Positions 34,845-43,870 are shown, numbered from the stretch's first letter. The stretch is 64,000 nt of DNA from Bog-756 sp035531955 (GCA_035531955.1 DATKRZ010000050.1:33406-97405), one strand, 5' to 3'. Made by a program: numbers and translations. The notes: generated from the sequence alone by a model not told the origin.

Positions 34845-34920
34845 TCCTCACACGGACCGCCACCGGGGGCGGCCCGTCGACGCGGCCGCCACCGGAGCCC
34901 GTCAGGCGCCGGTCCCGGGC

Positions 34921-35238
34921 TCAGAGCGCGTGCAGATCCGGCTGCTCCCAGCGACCGGTGCCCGAACCGGGCCGGGATGGCGGGCGACCGGTCCGGAGCG
35001 ACCGGCGGAACCGCCGCCGTTGGCCCAGATAGGCGACGCACAATCCGAACAGGGCGGTCGGACCCAGCAGGCTCATCAGCGAACCGCCGGTTATCCAGAC
35101 CACGAGGTCGCCGATGGCCACCGGAAGGAACAGGACCGCGATGCTGAGATAGAAGCGGTCCGCCCATCGTCCGTAGGCATTGGCCACCGACGCATCGTCG
35201 GCGTCGTCGCACTCATGGCCCCACGCATGAGGAATCAT
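34921..35238 (-). CDS. Two-span small membrane protein, unknown function
   Basis: 105 residues. An acidic N-terminus (HECDDADDASV) precedes two membrane helices, FYLSIAVLFLPVAIGDLVVW and LMSLLGPTALFGLCVAYL, and a basic C-terminal tail. ATG 35238 is used because the acidic domain begins there; GGAGG lies 11 nt upstream, which is wide, and a longer extension is possible. It is convergent with the acyl-CoA dehydrogenase. Family not recognised. Confidence 0.6.
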   Translation of the reverse strand: MIPHAWGHECDDADDASVANAYGRWADRFYLSIAVLFLPVAIGDLVVWITGGSLMSLLGPTALFGLCVAYLGQRRRFRRSLRTGRPPSRPGSGTGRWEQPDLHAL

Positions 35239-35590
35239 CGGTCGGCAGTCCTCCCGTCGAGCCCGGCGGTCGATGGCCGGGGGCTGAGGATCGTCACCCA
35301 CCGTTCCTACCACGAATCGATGCGCGTCGGAACCGGGCAATTCCCAGTTTCCGGCGCCACCCGGTGGTGGTCTGCCCCCAAAGGGCATGAGCTACCACCA
35401 ACGGTCAGAGCGGAGAGCGGAGCCCGTTGCCGGATCGGCGACGGGCATCCCTTCAGCCCGTCCCGACGCGTGGACGCGATCCGTCGGGTTTACGCAATTC
35501 ATATGGTGGGTTCACCGTGCCCTTAGGTGGCCGGTGTCGAATGGACGGGTGAGGATCGCCTTCGCGGTACGGATTGGAAGGTAGACGGAT
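35239..35590. other. Gene-free divergent spacer
   Basis: About 350 bp between the small membrane protein and the HtrA-like protease. Short open frames here have no ribosome site or recognisable product. The AT-rich patch TTTACGCAATTCATATGG near 35490 is the likeliest promoter zone for the protease; I could not assign a -10 with confidence. Confidence 0.4.
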
Positions 35591-37111
35591 ATGAACGAGA
35601 CCTGGCCCCCGACGACAGGACAGGCAGACGAGCCACCGGCCAGCGGGAGCGCATCCCCGACCTCGCCGGGCTATCCCTACGGACCCGCCCAGGACCCGAC
35701 GACGGGAGTACCTTCCTCACCGCCACCGACGCCACCCAGCGGAACGCCACCCACCGGAACGCCACCCACCGCCACCCCGCCCGGCGGCACCCCTCTCGCC
35801 GGCGAATGGGGTGCCCCCCCGCCCTACGCGGCGACAGGCGGCGTGCCGCCGTACGGGGGCTGGCCGCCTGCCGGCATGGCCGATCCTGGTCACGGAGCGG
35901 CCCCGTCGAGCGGGCGCTCCGGCGCGGTGGTGGCCCTGGCCACGGTCCTGTTGGTCGTCGCCGTCCTGGCCGGCGCAGGGCTCGGCCACCTGGCCTGGCC
36001 GGTGCACAACGCACCGACCACGGCTGCATCCCCCACCTTCAACTCACCGGGGGGCTCAGGATCGTCCGGCGCCGAGACCTTTCCTTTCGGGTCCGGCTCG
36101 TCGGGCAACTCCTCGACCGGCGCAGGTGCCCCGTCGGACATCTCCTCCATCGCCGCCAAGGTGGCCCCCGGCCTGGTCGACATCAACACCAACCTGAGTT
36201 ACCAGAACGAGCAGGCGGCGGGTACCGGCATGGTGATCTCCCCTTCGGGTGTGGTCCTCACCAATAACCACGTCATCCAAGGCGCCACCAGCATCAGCGT
36301 GACCGATGTCGGCAACGGCAAGACCTACAAGGGCACCGTCATCGGCTACGACCGCACGAGCGATGTCGCCGTGGTGAAGCTGTCCGGGGCCTCCGGCCTG
36401 CAGACGGTCTCGGTCAGCGACCAGAAGGCGTCCGTCGGACAGGCCGTCGTGGGCGTCGGCAACGCCGGCGGCACCGGCGGGACGCCGAGCTCGGCGGGGG
36501 GCTCGGTCACCGCCGTGGACCAGGCGATCACCGCCAGCGACAGCGGCGGGGGCAACGCCGAGAACCTGACCGGGCTCATCGAGATCAATGCCGCCATCCA
36601 GCCCGGCGACTCCGGTGGCTCGCTGGTCAACACCCAAGGCGGCGTCATCGGCATGGACACAGCGGCGTCGGCCGGCTCCGGGTACCAGGTTTCGGGCAGC
36701 CAGGCCTACGCCATCCCCATCGCCACCGCGCTCTCGCTGGCGAGGCAGATCGAGGGCGGGAAGGCCTCGTCCACGGTGCACATCGGGGAGACCGGGTTCC
36801 TCGGGGTCAGTGTCGAGTCCTCGGGCGGCTCCGGCGGCTCCGGCGGGTTCGGGGGCTTCGGCAGCGGAAACGCCCAGGCATCCGGGGCCACCGTCGCCAG
36901 CGTGGTGTCCGGCTCGCCGGCCGAAAAGGCCGGGTTGGCCCAGGGAGATGTGATCACCGCCCTCAACGGGACGGCGATCAGTTCCCCGTCCGACCTCACC
37001 GGCCTGCTCGAGCCCGACCACCCCGGAGACACCGTCCAGCTCCAGTGGACCGACGGGTCCGGCCAGCAGCAGACCGCCACGGTCACGCTGGCCAGCGGTC
37101 CCCCGGCCTGA
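35591..37111 (+). CDS. HtrA/DegP-like membrane-anchored serine protease with PDZ domain
   Basis: 506 residues. A Pro/Gly/Thr-rich cytoplasmic segment of about 110 residues leads to one transmembrane helix (VVALATVLLVVAVLAGAGLG), a Gly/Ser linker, then a trypsin-like domain with His227 (TNNHVIQG), Asp258 (RTSDVAVVKL) and Ser341 (QPGDSGGSLVN). A PDZ domain follows (about 400-500: GFLGVSVES to GDVITALNGTAI). Envelope protein quality control or signal proteolysis. The ATG has GGAAGG upstream. Confidence 0.94.
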   Translation: MNETWPPTTGQADEPPASGSASPTSPGYPYGPAQDPTTGVPSSPPPTPPSGTPPTGTPPTATPPGGTPLAGEWGAPPPYAATGGVPPYGGWPPAGMADPGHGAAPSSGRSGAVVALATVLLVVAVLAGAGLGHLAWPVHNAPTTAASPTFNSPGGSGSSGAETFPFGSGSSGNSSTGAGAPSDISSIAAKVAPGLVDINTNLSYQNEQAAGTGMVISPSGVVLTNNHVIQGATSISVTDVGNGKTYKGTVIGYDRTSDVAVVKLSGASGLQTVSVSDQKASVGQAVVGVGNAGGTGGTPSSAGGSVTAVDQAITASDSGGGNAENLTGLIEINAAIQPGDSGGSLVNTQGGVIGMDTAASAGSGYQVSGSQAYAIPIATALSLARQIEGGKASSTVHIGETGFLGVSVESSGGSGGSGGFGGFGSGNAQASGATVASVVSGSPAEKAGLAQGDVITALNGTAISSPSDLTGLLEPDHPGDTVQLQWTDGSGQQQTATVTLASGPPA

Positions 37112-37128
37112 GTGCTCGCCGGCCGGGC

Positions 37129-37662
37129 TCACTTCCGGGGCAAGGAGGCGAGGGTCTCGGCCACCACGGCGAGGAACCACTCGTTCACCACGATGACCGG
37201 GTCGCCGTCGGACACGATGAGGTAGCGCCGCGACAACGGGGCGTCACGGATGAGGGCTTCGACCCGCCCGTCGGTGCTGCGGGGAACGACCGACCCGGCC
37301 AGCGCCGTCCTCCGGATCCCGACCCTGTGATCCAGTAGCACCCGACCGATCGGCTCCCGGCTCTGCTCGAGGCGGTTCCGCAGGGAGCCGGGGAGCCGAT
37401 CGGCGGCGATGGCGGACTCGGCGTAGACGAACCTCCGCCCGGTGTCCCGACCGGTCAACAGGACCTCCCGGCGCAGGAGCGGTGCACCGGGCTCGAGCCC
37501 CAGGACGTTGTCAAAACCGGCGGGCTCCTTCTCCTGGGCGAGGATGTCGGCGTCGACCGGCTCGCCGGCCAGGTGCTCGAGGAACTGGGTGACCGTCCCG
37601 CCGGACGCGGCCAGGGCGGCGGTCAGGGCGGGGTCGCGTGACGGGGGGGTGTCGGTCATCAT
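37129..37662 (-). CDS. Chorismate-lyase-like (DUF98) protein
   Basis: 177 residues. The sequence PLLRREVLLTGRDTGRRFVYAES, split here as LLRREVLLTG and VYAES, then EPIGRVLLDHR and the late RRYLIVSDGDPVIVVNEWFL region, matches the chorismate pyruvate-lyase/UTRA-like fold (DUF98). True UbiC releases 4-hydroxybenzoate and pyruvate from chorismate; actinobacterial DUF98 proteins are mostly uncharacterised. It is divergent from the SRPBCC gene and nearly abuts the protease gene tail to tail. Confidence 0.75.
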   Translation of the reverse strand: MMTDTPPSRDPALTAALAASGGTVTQFLEHLAGEPVDADILAQEKEPAGFDNVLGLEPGAPLLRREVLLTGRDTGRRFVYAESAIAADRLPGSLRNRLEQSREPIGRVLLDHRVGIRRTALAGSVVPRSTDGRVEALIRDAPLSRRYLIVSDGDPVIVVNEWFLAVVAETLASLPRK

Positions 37663-37727
37663 CCCTGGTCGGCGGCGGCGGGAGTACCCATCGGCACACG
37701 CCGACCGTAGTCCGGCCGCGCACCCCG

Positions 37728-37733
37728 TACCGT
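37728..37733 (+). promoter_or_regulatory. TACCGT -10 hexamer, leaderless-type
   Basis: TACCGT is followed after 6 nt by GTG 37740 of the SRPBCC gene; no Shine-Dalgarno is present. Confidence 0.5.
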
Positions 37734-37739
37734 GGGGAC

Positions 37740-38198
37740 GTGCCGGCGGCCGTCATCGCCTACCAACGTGACCACCGGTTCGACCTGGAACCCGAACGCC
37801 TCTGGGATCGGCTCGAAGAAGTCGACCAGTTCGAGGGGTGGTGGCCGTGGCTGAGCGACTTCCGGCTCGAGGGCGACGGGCTCGCGACCGGCTCGGTCCT
37901 CTTCGGGGCCGTCAGCCCTCCGCTCCCCTACCGCATGCGGCTCCGTGTCGAGTTGGTCGACTGCCAGCGGCCGTATTCGATCGACGCCACGGTGGGCGGG
38001 GACCTGGTGGGGGTGGCGCAGCTGCGTTTGCACCCCGAGGGTGGGGGTACCAGGGCCGAGGTGGGGTGGACGGTCGAGATGCGCCAGCCGGCCATGCGGC
38101 TGGCCAATCGGATCGGCCGCCCGGTCCTCCAGTGGGGGCACGACCGGGTGGTCGAGATGACCGTGGTCGGCTTCCGCCGGCGGATACAGCGGGCCTAG
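37740..38198 (+). CDS. SRPBCC (polyketide cyclase/START-like) protein
   Basis: 152 residues. The pattern DHRFDLEPERLWDRLEEVDQFEGWWPWL is that of the START-like helix-grip fold (shown in part: LWDRLEEV and WWPWL), followed by antiparallel strands and a long C-terminal helix (RPVLQWGHDRVVEMTVVGFRRRI). These proteins bind hydrophobic ligands. Ligand unknown. The four last bases overlap the end of the convergent membrane-protein gene. Confidence 0.83.
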   Translation: MPAAVIAYQRDHRFDLEPERLWDRLEEVDQFEGWWPWLSDFRLEGDGLATGSVLFGAVSPPLPYRMRLRVELVDCQRPYSIDATVGGDLVGVAQLRLHPEGGGTRAEVGWTVEMRQPAMRLANRIGRPVLQWGHDRVVEMTVVGFRRRIQRA

Positions 38199-38953
38199 TG
38201 CAACCGGGCGACGGCCAGCGCCCCGGCCAGCAGCATCACCGCCCACGACGTCGTCCGCAGGGCCACCTCCAGCGGCGCCAGCAACACTGCACGATCGAGC
38301 GGGAGCTCGCCGCCGTCGGTCATCGCCACGGCCCCGGTGACCTCGGCGCACCGCCGGCGGAGCAACCGTGCGGGGGTGCTGAGCGCCCGCTGGGCCACCG
38401 ACAGGGCGAAGGCGCCGAGCGAGGCGATGAGAGGTGCCGGCGCCAGTCGCCCGGTCTGGGCCACATAGGCGGTGAGGACGGGGAAGGCACCCCAGCCGGC
38501 GGCGAACCCGACACCGTTGTGGACCACTCCGCCGAAGAGCTCGAAGTTGTAGCCGACGACCAGGACCGGTCCGACGACGAGGAAGGGGACCAGCGCCCAG
38601 CCCACCTCGACGGCTCCGGCGATCCCGAGGGCCACGGCACCCGCCAGTCCCACCGAGGCGGCGACGACGAGCACAGCGGAGGGGATCCGGGTGCGCAACG
38701 GCCGCCCGTGGAGTTCGTCGAGCGCGTGGGCGGCCACACCGACGGCGAGGAAGAAGGCGGCCAGGGTGGCGATCAGCCGGGTGGCGTTGACGACGGGGGC
38801 CAGGCAGGCGCCGATGACCACATAGGCGAGGTGCCAGCCGGTGTAGGGCGGGTGGAGCAGGGTCCACCAGTCGCGCCAGCCGCCCGGCCGGGCGGCATAG
38901 AAGGCGGTGCGCGGCTCGGGCGGCGGCTCACTCGCCGCCGGTGCCTCACCCAC
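38195..38953 (-). CDS. Polytopic membrane protein, unknown function (UbiA-like?)
   Basis: 252 residues with about seven hydrophobic helices. HPPYTGWHLAYVVIGA opens the membrane part and AAHALDELHGRPLRT carries an acidic motif at a helix end, loosely like the D-x-x-x-D prenyl-diphosphate site of UbiA prenyltransferases; the match is weak. GTG 38953 overlaps the end of the upstream methyltransferase gene by 8 bases and has GGGGGCG upstream; an ATG at 38986 would overlap more. The coupling to a MenG-like gene hints at quinone or isoprenoid metabolism. Confidence 0.7.
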   Translation of the reverse strand: MGEAPAASEPPPEPRTAFYAARPGGWRDWWTLLHPPYTGWHLAYVVIGACLAPVVNATRLIATLAAFFLAVGVAAHALDELHGRPLRTRIPSAVLVVAASVGLAGAVALGIAGAVEVGWALVPFLVVGPVLVVGYNFELFGGVVHNGVGFAAGWGAFPVLTAYVAQTGRLAPAPLIASLGAFALSVAQRALSTPARLLRRRCAEVTGAVAMTDGGELPLDRAVLLAPLEVALRTTSWAVMLLAGALAVARLH

Positions 38954-39701
38954 CGGCCCGTCGCCCCCACATGACCAGACCGCCACCGAGGCTCATCCGC
39001 CGCACGCCGACGTCGACGAAGCCGGCGCGCCGCCACGCCTCGACGGTCCAGTCCACCGGGTAACGCCGGTAGTGGGACGAGATGCTCGGGCCGAGGAACC
39101 GGCCGACCTCGAACCAGGGCCGACCCCCGGTGAGCCATCCCGCCGCCGGCAGGGCGAGCCGGGTGTAGAGCCACCACCAGAAGCGCCAGAACCGGCTCGC
39201 CGGCAGGAGGAACTCCAGGCTGGCCACGGCCCCTCCGGGCTTCACCACCCGGGCCAGCTCGTCGAGGGTGGCCTGGGGGTCGTCGACGTAGCGGAGGAGG
39301 TAGGTGAAGGTCAGGGCATCGAACGTCCGGTCGTCGAACGGTGTCTGCTCGGCCCGACCGGCCACCAGCTGCACCCGTCGGGCCATGTCCCGCCGGGCCA
39401 CGTTGGCCCGGCCCTGGCGGAGCATGTCGAGCGTGAGGTCGACGCCGACCACCCGGGCCGGGGTGCGCTCGGCGAGCTGGAGGGCCACGCCGGCCGGCCC
39501 GGAGGCCACATCGAGGACCAGACCGGGGCGGTCCGCCACGATGTGGCCGACCATGGCCCGGCGCCAGCGTCCGTTCTGTCCCATGGAGAGGAGCTCGGAC
39601 AGGCGGTCGTAGCGGCCCGGCAGCGGGGTGAAGAGCTGCCGGGCGAACCGGTTGGGGTCCTCTGGTTCGGGAGTGTCCACCGCTGGTTCGGGAGTGTCCA
39701 C
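38946..39701 (-). CDS. MenG/UbiE-like SAM-dependent methyltransferase
   Basis: 251 residues, class I methyltransferase. RFARQLFTPLPGRYDRLSELLSMGQ is the UbiE/MenG opening (in short: YDRLSELLSMGQ), VLDVASGPAGVALQLA is motif I, VVGVDLTLDML motif II, and LARVVKPGGAVASLEF motif post-II. MenG methylates demethylmenaquinone, the last menaquinone step; whether this copy does so is unknown. The first GTG (39701) has GAGGAGG 4 nt upstream. A 7-residue tandem duplication lies at the N-terminus (DTPEPA/DTPEPE). Confidence 0.85.
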   Translation of the reverse strand: MDTPEPAVDTPEPEDPNRFARQLFTPLPGRYDRLSELLSMGQNGRWRRAMVGHIVADRPGLVLDVASGPAGVALQLAERTPARVVGVDLTLDMLRQGRANVARRDMARRVQLVAGRAEQTPFDDRTFDALTFTYLLRYVDDPQATLDELARVVKPGGAVASLEFLLPASRFWRFWWWLYTRLALPAAGWLTGGRPWFEVGRFLGPSISSHYRRYPVDWTVEAWRRAGFVDVGVRRMSLGGGLVMWGRRAGG

Positions 39702-39703
39702 CG
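39662..39703. repeat. Exact 21-bp tandem duplication at the methyltransferase start
   Basis: Two identical 21-base copies, 39662-39682 and 39683-39703, each including the GTG-GAC-ACT start codons on the minus strand. The duplication is in frame and adds seven residues; it creates two equivalent GTG starts, only the outer one with a ribosome site. Confidence 0.9.
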
Positions 39704-39759
39704 CGCCTCCTCGGGTGCGAAGATCTCACCGTAGGCGGTCGGCGCCCGGAAGGAGTCGT

Positions 39760-41061
39760 GTGAGTCCCAGGCGTTTTGACGTGCTGGTAGTCGGCGCCGG
39801 ACCCGCCGGGAGCATCGCCGCCCTGGTGCTGGCCCGCGCCGGTGCCCACGTGGCCCTGCTCGAAAAGGCCCGGTTCCCGCGGGACAAGGCCTGCGGGGAC
39901 CTCGTCGGCCCGAGGGGCCTCCAGCTCCTCACCGACCTGGGCCTCGCCGTGCCGACCGGGCTCGACGTGGGCGACATGGCGGTCGTGGGCCCCACCGGAC
40001 GACGGGTCGTGCTGCCCTGCTTCGACGGCGACTCGTACCCCGGCCGGGCCCGTTCCGTGACCCGGACGGTATTCGACGACGCCCTGCGCGCGGCCGCACT
40101 CGGTGCCGGTGCCGTCGCCTGTGACGGCCGGGCCGACCGCCCGCTGTGGTCGGGTGCAGACATCGACGGGTTCGTGCTGGGCGACGGAGAGGAGCTGCGT
40201 GCCGACTTCGTCATCGGTGCCGACGGGGCCACCAGCCGGGTGGCCCAGGGCGCCGGCCTGGTCGAGGGTTCGAAGGTGCTCTGGGGGTTCGCGGTGCGCT
40301 GCTATCTGGAACAGGACGTCGCCCTCCCGGTCATCACCTTGTGGGAGCCGGCCCGGTGGCGGGCCTTCCCCGGATACGGGTGGCTCTTCCCGGGGCCCGG
40401 TGGCATCGCCAACGTGGGCGTCGGCATCGGGACGCGGTCCGACCGCCAGGCCGGTGCCCGGGCGGTGCGGGTGCTGCCCGCCTATCTCGACCACCTGGCC
40501 GAGCTGGGCCTCCTCGAGCGGGCTCCCGACGTGCGGACGATGCGCCGCCTGGGGGGATGGCTCAAGATGGGGATGGTCGGGACCAGGCCCGCCGCCGGAC
40601 GGGTCCTGCTGGCAGGGGACGCCGCCGGTCTGGTCAACCCCCTCCAGGGGGAGGGGATCGCCCAGGCCATGACCAGCGGGCGGGCTGCCGCCGAGGCGGT
40701 GCTCGGGTCGCCGGGGACGGCCGCGGCCCGCTACCGCGACGATCTGGCCCGGGCCCACCTGCCGTACCAGCGCATCACCGCGGCCGGCCATGCCGCACTG
40801 GTCGGCCGGCCCCGAGCGGTCGCCGCCCTCGGGCGCCTGCTCACCGCCCCCCGCCTGGGCGACGCGCTGGCCGGCGGGTGGGGGATCTTCTGGAACGAGC
40901 TGCTCGACGGAGCCGCACCCGGGAGGGCCCGGAAGGTGGCCAGGGCTTCGACTTGGTTCGGCGGTGCAGTCACCGCCGGCAGCAGCGTCTCCCGCTGGTT
41001 CACCACCGCCTATCCCCCGCCCGGCCCCGTCGGACCGCCCGCTCCAGGGGGCCGACGCTGA
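39760..41061 (+). CDS. Geranylgeranyl-reductase-family FAD oxidoreductase
   Basis: 433 residues. The N-terminal dinucleotide motif is DVLVVGAGPAGSIAALVLARAG, here in short GAGPAGS; KACGDLVGPRGLQLLTDLGL is the family's FAD/substrate loop, and VLLAGDAAGLVNPLQGEGIAQAM (GDAAGLVNP) closes the FAD site. Reduces prenyl chains, e.g. of menaquinone, phytyl or polyprenyl lipids. The GTG has GGAAGGAG upstream. It is divergent from the MenG-like gene by 58 bp, which supports menaquinone side-chain saturation (compare MenJ of mycobacteria) as a hypothesis. Confidence 0.9.
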   Translation: MSPRRFDVLVVGAGPAGSIAALVLARAGAHVALLEKARFPRDKACGDLVGPRGLQLLTDLGLAVPTGLDVGDMAVVGPTGRRVVLPCFDGDSYPGRARSVTRTVFDDALRAAALGAGAVACDGRADRPLWSGADIDGFVLGDGEELRADFVIGADGATSRVAQGAGLVEGSKVLWGFAVRCYLEQDVALPVITLWEPARWRAFPGYGWLFPGPGGIANVGVGIGTRSDRQAGARAVRVLPAYLDHLAELGLLERAPDVRTMRRLGGWLKMGMVGTRPAAGRVLLAGDAAGLVNPLQGEGIAQAMTSGRAAAEAVLGSPGTAAARYRDDLARAHLPYQRITAAGHAALVGRPRAVAALGRLLTAPRLGDALAGGWGIFWNELLDGAAPGRARKVARASTWFGGAVTAGSSVSRWFTTAYPPPGPVGPPAPGGRR

Positions 41062-41118
41062 GGCGGAGCACGACTGCCCGGCCCGCCCGAGATCACAGGG
41101 TCGCTGCAGAGCGGCCGG

Positions 41119-41124
41119 TACACT
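41119..41124 (+). promoter_or_regulatory. TACACT -10 hexamer, leaderless-type
   Basis: TACACT lies 10 nt before ATG 41135 (7 nt before an in-frame TTG); no Shine-Dalgarno is present. Confidence 0.45.
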
Positions 41125-41134
41125 CCGTGCCTTG

Positions 41135-43591
41135 ATGGCCGTAGACACCAGTGGGGGCGCCGGCCCTCGGGCCGGTGCGGCGGCCCCCCCGCCCGGGCGG
41201 TGGCGGACAATCCTGTTCGCGCCCCTGGGCGACGGCCAACGACGCCGACGCGGGAGCGATGGCGTCAAGCTGGCGCTGGCGGTCATCGCGCTCGTCTGCT
41301 GCGTTCTGGCCATCGGGTACAGCTCCCACTTCGACCGGGTGGTCGGCGGAGTCCTCTACCCCCCACCCCGCAGCATCAGCTGGCTGGTCACCGTCGTGTA
41401 CGACGTCGGCGCCTTCGGGATCACCGGCGTGCTGATCCTGCTGGCGCTCGTCGCCCGCCGCTGGGTGATCGCCCGGGACATCGGCCTGGCCGCGGTGGGC
41501 GCCGCCGTCATCAGCCTGGTCCTCTCGGTCATCCTCGGCGCCAACGGCGGCCGCCCCGCCGGAACGGTCGTCGACGGGATCAATCTCCGGTTCCCGGTGG
41601 TCCAGGTGGCCCTGTTCATGGCGGTGGCCGCCGCCGCCCTGCCCTATCTGGCCCGGATGGTGCAGCGGTTCATCGAGGTGTTCGTCCTCCTGGTGAGCGT
41701 GTCGACGGTTACGGGCGGCCACGGCCTCCCGGTCAACGTCCTCGGCAGCCTGGCCATCGGTTGGGGCGCCACCGCCGCCGTCCACCTGGCCTTCTCGTCG
41801 CCTCTCGGCCTGCCGTCGGTGTCGGACGTCGAGGCACTGCTCGCCGGGTTGGGCGTCGGCGTGCGGGAGACCAGTCCCCTGGCCCGTCAGGCCTGGGGAG
41901 TGGCCACCTACCGCGCCACGGAGAGCTTGGCGGTCGGCGGAGCCGGAGCCGGAGCCGGGCTGCGGATCGCCGTCTACGGGCGTGACGCAGCAGACGCCAA
42001 GCTGTTGGCCAAAATGGGGCGGTTCCTCTTCTACCGGGACTCGGGGCCGACCCTCACCTTCACCCGGCTCCAGCAGGTCGAGCACGAGGCGTACCTGACC
42101 CTCCTGGCCGACCGCACCGGGGTCACCGTCCCAGAGGTGATCGCCGCCGGAACCTCGGGTTCTTCCCGCGACGCGCTGTTGGTCGGTCGGGTCCCCGTTG
42201 GCGGCTCCCTCGGGGAAGCTTCGCCCGAGGCCCTCACCGATGCCATGCTCGACGAGCTGTACCGCCAGTTCCTCACACTCAGGTCGGCGCGCATCGCCCA
42301 CGGTTCCGTCAGCGGCGAGACCATCTTCGTCGACCCGCCCACCGGGACGGTCGGCCTGCTCGATTTCCGCAACGCCACCTCCAACGCGGAGGAGAACCGC
42401 CTCGACCGCGACCTGGCCGGAGCCGTCGCATCCATGGCCCTGGTCGTCGGACCGGAGCGTACCGCCGCGTCGGCGGCCCGGTGCCTGGGTCCCGACGTCT
42501 TGGGCGGCGTCCTCCAGCATCTCCGTCGTGCCGGACTCGATCCGGCACTGGCCCGGCGGCTGCGGGGCCGGTCTTCTCTTCTCGACGAGGTCCGGACCCT
42601 GGCGGCCACCGCCGGTTCGATCGAGATACCGAAACTGGCCGAGCCCCGCCGGGTCAGTTGGCCCAATCTGATACTGGTCATCGGCACACTCATCGGCGGC
42701 TGGGCGCTGATCGGCACGTTGATCAACGTGACCAACTCCTTCGATACCATCGTGGGCGCCAATTGGGCCTGGGTGGTCCTGGTGTTCCTGCTCACCCAGT
42801 CGGCGTTCGTCGGGTCGGCCGTCGAAGACCTCGGGAGCGTGGCCGGCGACCTTCCCTTCGGACGGGTGGTGGCCATCGAGATCGCCAACAGCTTCAGTTC
42901 CCTGGCCGGGGGGACACCGGCCGTATTCGCCACCCGGGTCCGGTTCTTCCAGCAGCAGGGTTACGACGCATCATTGGCGGTCAGTTCCGGTGCGGTCATC
43001 ACCACGGCCAGTTGGCTGGTCAAGGGCGTGCTCTTCGTCATCAGCATCCCGTTGGCCTGGAGCACACTCCACCTCGAGGACCACCCCGCCTCGGGCAGTG
43101 GCCACACCGTGTGGGTCCTGCTGGCCGCCGTGCTCGCCGTGGCGCTGGTGCTGGGGCTGCTGTTCGCCATACCCCGGGTCCGCAGGTTGGCCAGCGCCAA
43201 GGTCCGTCCTCGGATCGCCGCCGTCTGGCAGGACGCCAAGGGGGTGCTCTCCACCCCGCGCAAGCTGGTCCAGCTCTTCGGGGGCGCAATCATCACCCAG
43301 CTGACGGTGGCCCTGGCCCTGGCGGCCTCATTGCGAGCCTTCGGGGACCACCTCAGTCTGGCCACCCTGATCATCGTGATCACCCTGGCCTCGATGATCG
43401 GCGGTGTCTCGCCGGTCCCGGGGGGGATGGGGGTGGTGGAGGCCGGGATGATCCTGGGGCTGACCGCGGCCGGCATCTCCGAATCCGACGCTACCGCCGC
43501 GGTGTTCATCCAACGGCTCTTCAGCTCCTACCTCCCACCCGTCTGGGGCTGGTGCACGCTGGTGTGGCTGCGGAGGCGCGAGTACGTCTGA
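41135..43591 (+). CDS. Flippase-like (LPG_synthase_TM) protein fused to a degenerate kinase domain
   Basis: 818 residues in three parts. Residues about 45-230 form five or six transmembrane helices. Residues about 270-480 are a soluble kinase-like domain: the catalytic loop is AHGSVSGET (His389), where Asp is replaced by Ser, while the DFG-like LLDF (Asp410) remains, so a pseudokinase is likely. Residues about 515-800 are the membrane domain shared with lysylphosphatidylglycerol synthases and YbhN-type flippases (NSFSSLAGGTPAV, then GGVSPVPGGMGVVEA). Likely lipid or polyprenyl-phosphate translocation across the membrane. Confidence 0.85.
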   Translation: MAVDTSGGAGPRAGAAAPPPGRWRTILFAPLGDGQRRRRGSDGVKLALAVIALVCCVLAIGYSSHFDRVVGGVLYPPPRSISWLVTVVYDVGAFGITGVLILLALVARRWVIARDIGLAAVGAAVISLVLSVILGANGGRPAGTVVDGINLRFPVVQVALFMAVAAAALPYLARMVQRFIEVFVLLVSVSTVTGGHGLPVNVLGSLAIGWGATAAVHLAFSSPLGLPSVSDVEALLAGLGVGVRETSPLARQAWGVATYRATESLAVGGAGAGAGLRIAVYGRDAADAKLLAKMGRFLFYRDSGPTLTFTRLQQVEHEAYLTLLADRTGVTVPEVIAAGTSGSSRDALLVGRVPVGGSLGEASPEALTDAMLDELYRQFLTLRSARIAHGSVSGETIFVDPPTGTVGLLDFRNATSNAEENRLDRDLAGAVASMALVVGPERTAASAARCLGPDVLGGVLQHLRRAGLDPALARRLRGRSSLLDEVRTLAATAGSIEIPKLAEPRRVSWPNLILVIGTLIGGWALIGTLINVTNSFDTIVGANWAWVVLVFLLTQSAFVGSAVEDLGSVAGDLPFGRVVAIEIANSFSSLAGGTPAVFATRVRFFQQQGYDASLAVSSGAVITTASWLVKGVLFVISIPLAWSTLHLEDHPASGSGHTVWVLLAAVLAVALVLGLLFAIPRVRRLASAKVRPRIAAVWQDAKGVLSTPRKLVQLFGGAIITQLTVALALAASLRAFGDHLSLATLIIVITLASMIGGVSPVPGGMGVVEAGMILGLTAAGISESDATAAVFIQRLFSSYLPPVWGWCTLVWLRRREYV

Positions 43592-43767
43592 CCGACGAGG
43601 CGGGTCCCGGAGGCCGCCCAACCCGGAGGCCCGCGAGCGGATGTGTGAGCGGCCGGAGTCGGTGACCGAGGCGTCCATCCACAGGACGGAACCATACGCT
43701 GGCTGAGGTGGGAGAGGTGGCGAGTCGAGCACATGAGCCAGCGCTCGTACCTCCTGGTGACCCGGTC

Positions 43768-43805
43768 CTGACGGGACAGGCCTGACGGGACAGGCCTGAC
43801 CGGAC
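43768..43805. repeat. 14-bp tandem repeat, about 2.7 copies
   Basis: CTGACGGGACAGGC occurs twice in tandem (43768-43781 and 43782-43795) and is followed by a partial third copy CTGACCGGAC. It lies about 90-125 nt upstream of the SDR start. Confidence 0.8.
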
Positions 43806-43864
43806 CGAGCGACGGGACGCCTCCCGTTGTGACCCACGCAGTCGGTGGGGTCGGAGGCATGGCC

Positions 43865-43870
43865 TACCCT
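43865..43870 (+). promoter_or_regulatory. TACCCT -10 candidate for the SDR gene
   Basis: TACCCT is 22 nt upstream of the GTG at 43893, with GAGAGGAAAAGG between as ribosome site. Confidence 0.4.
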
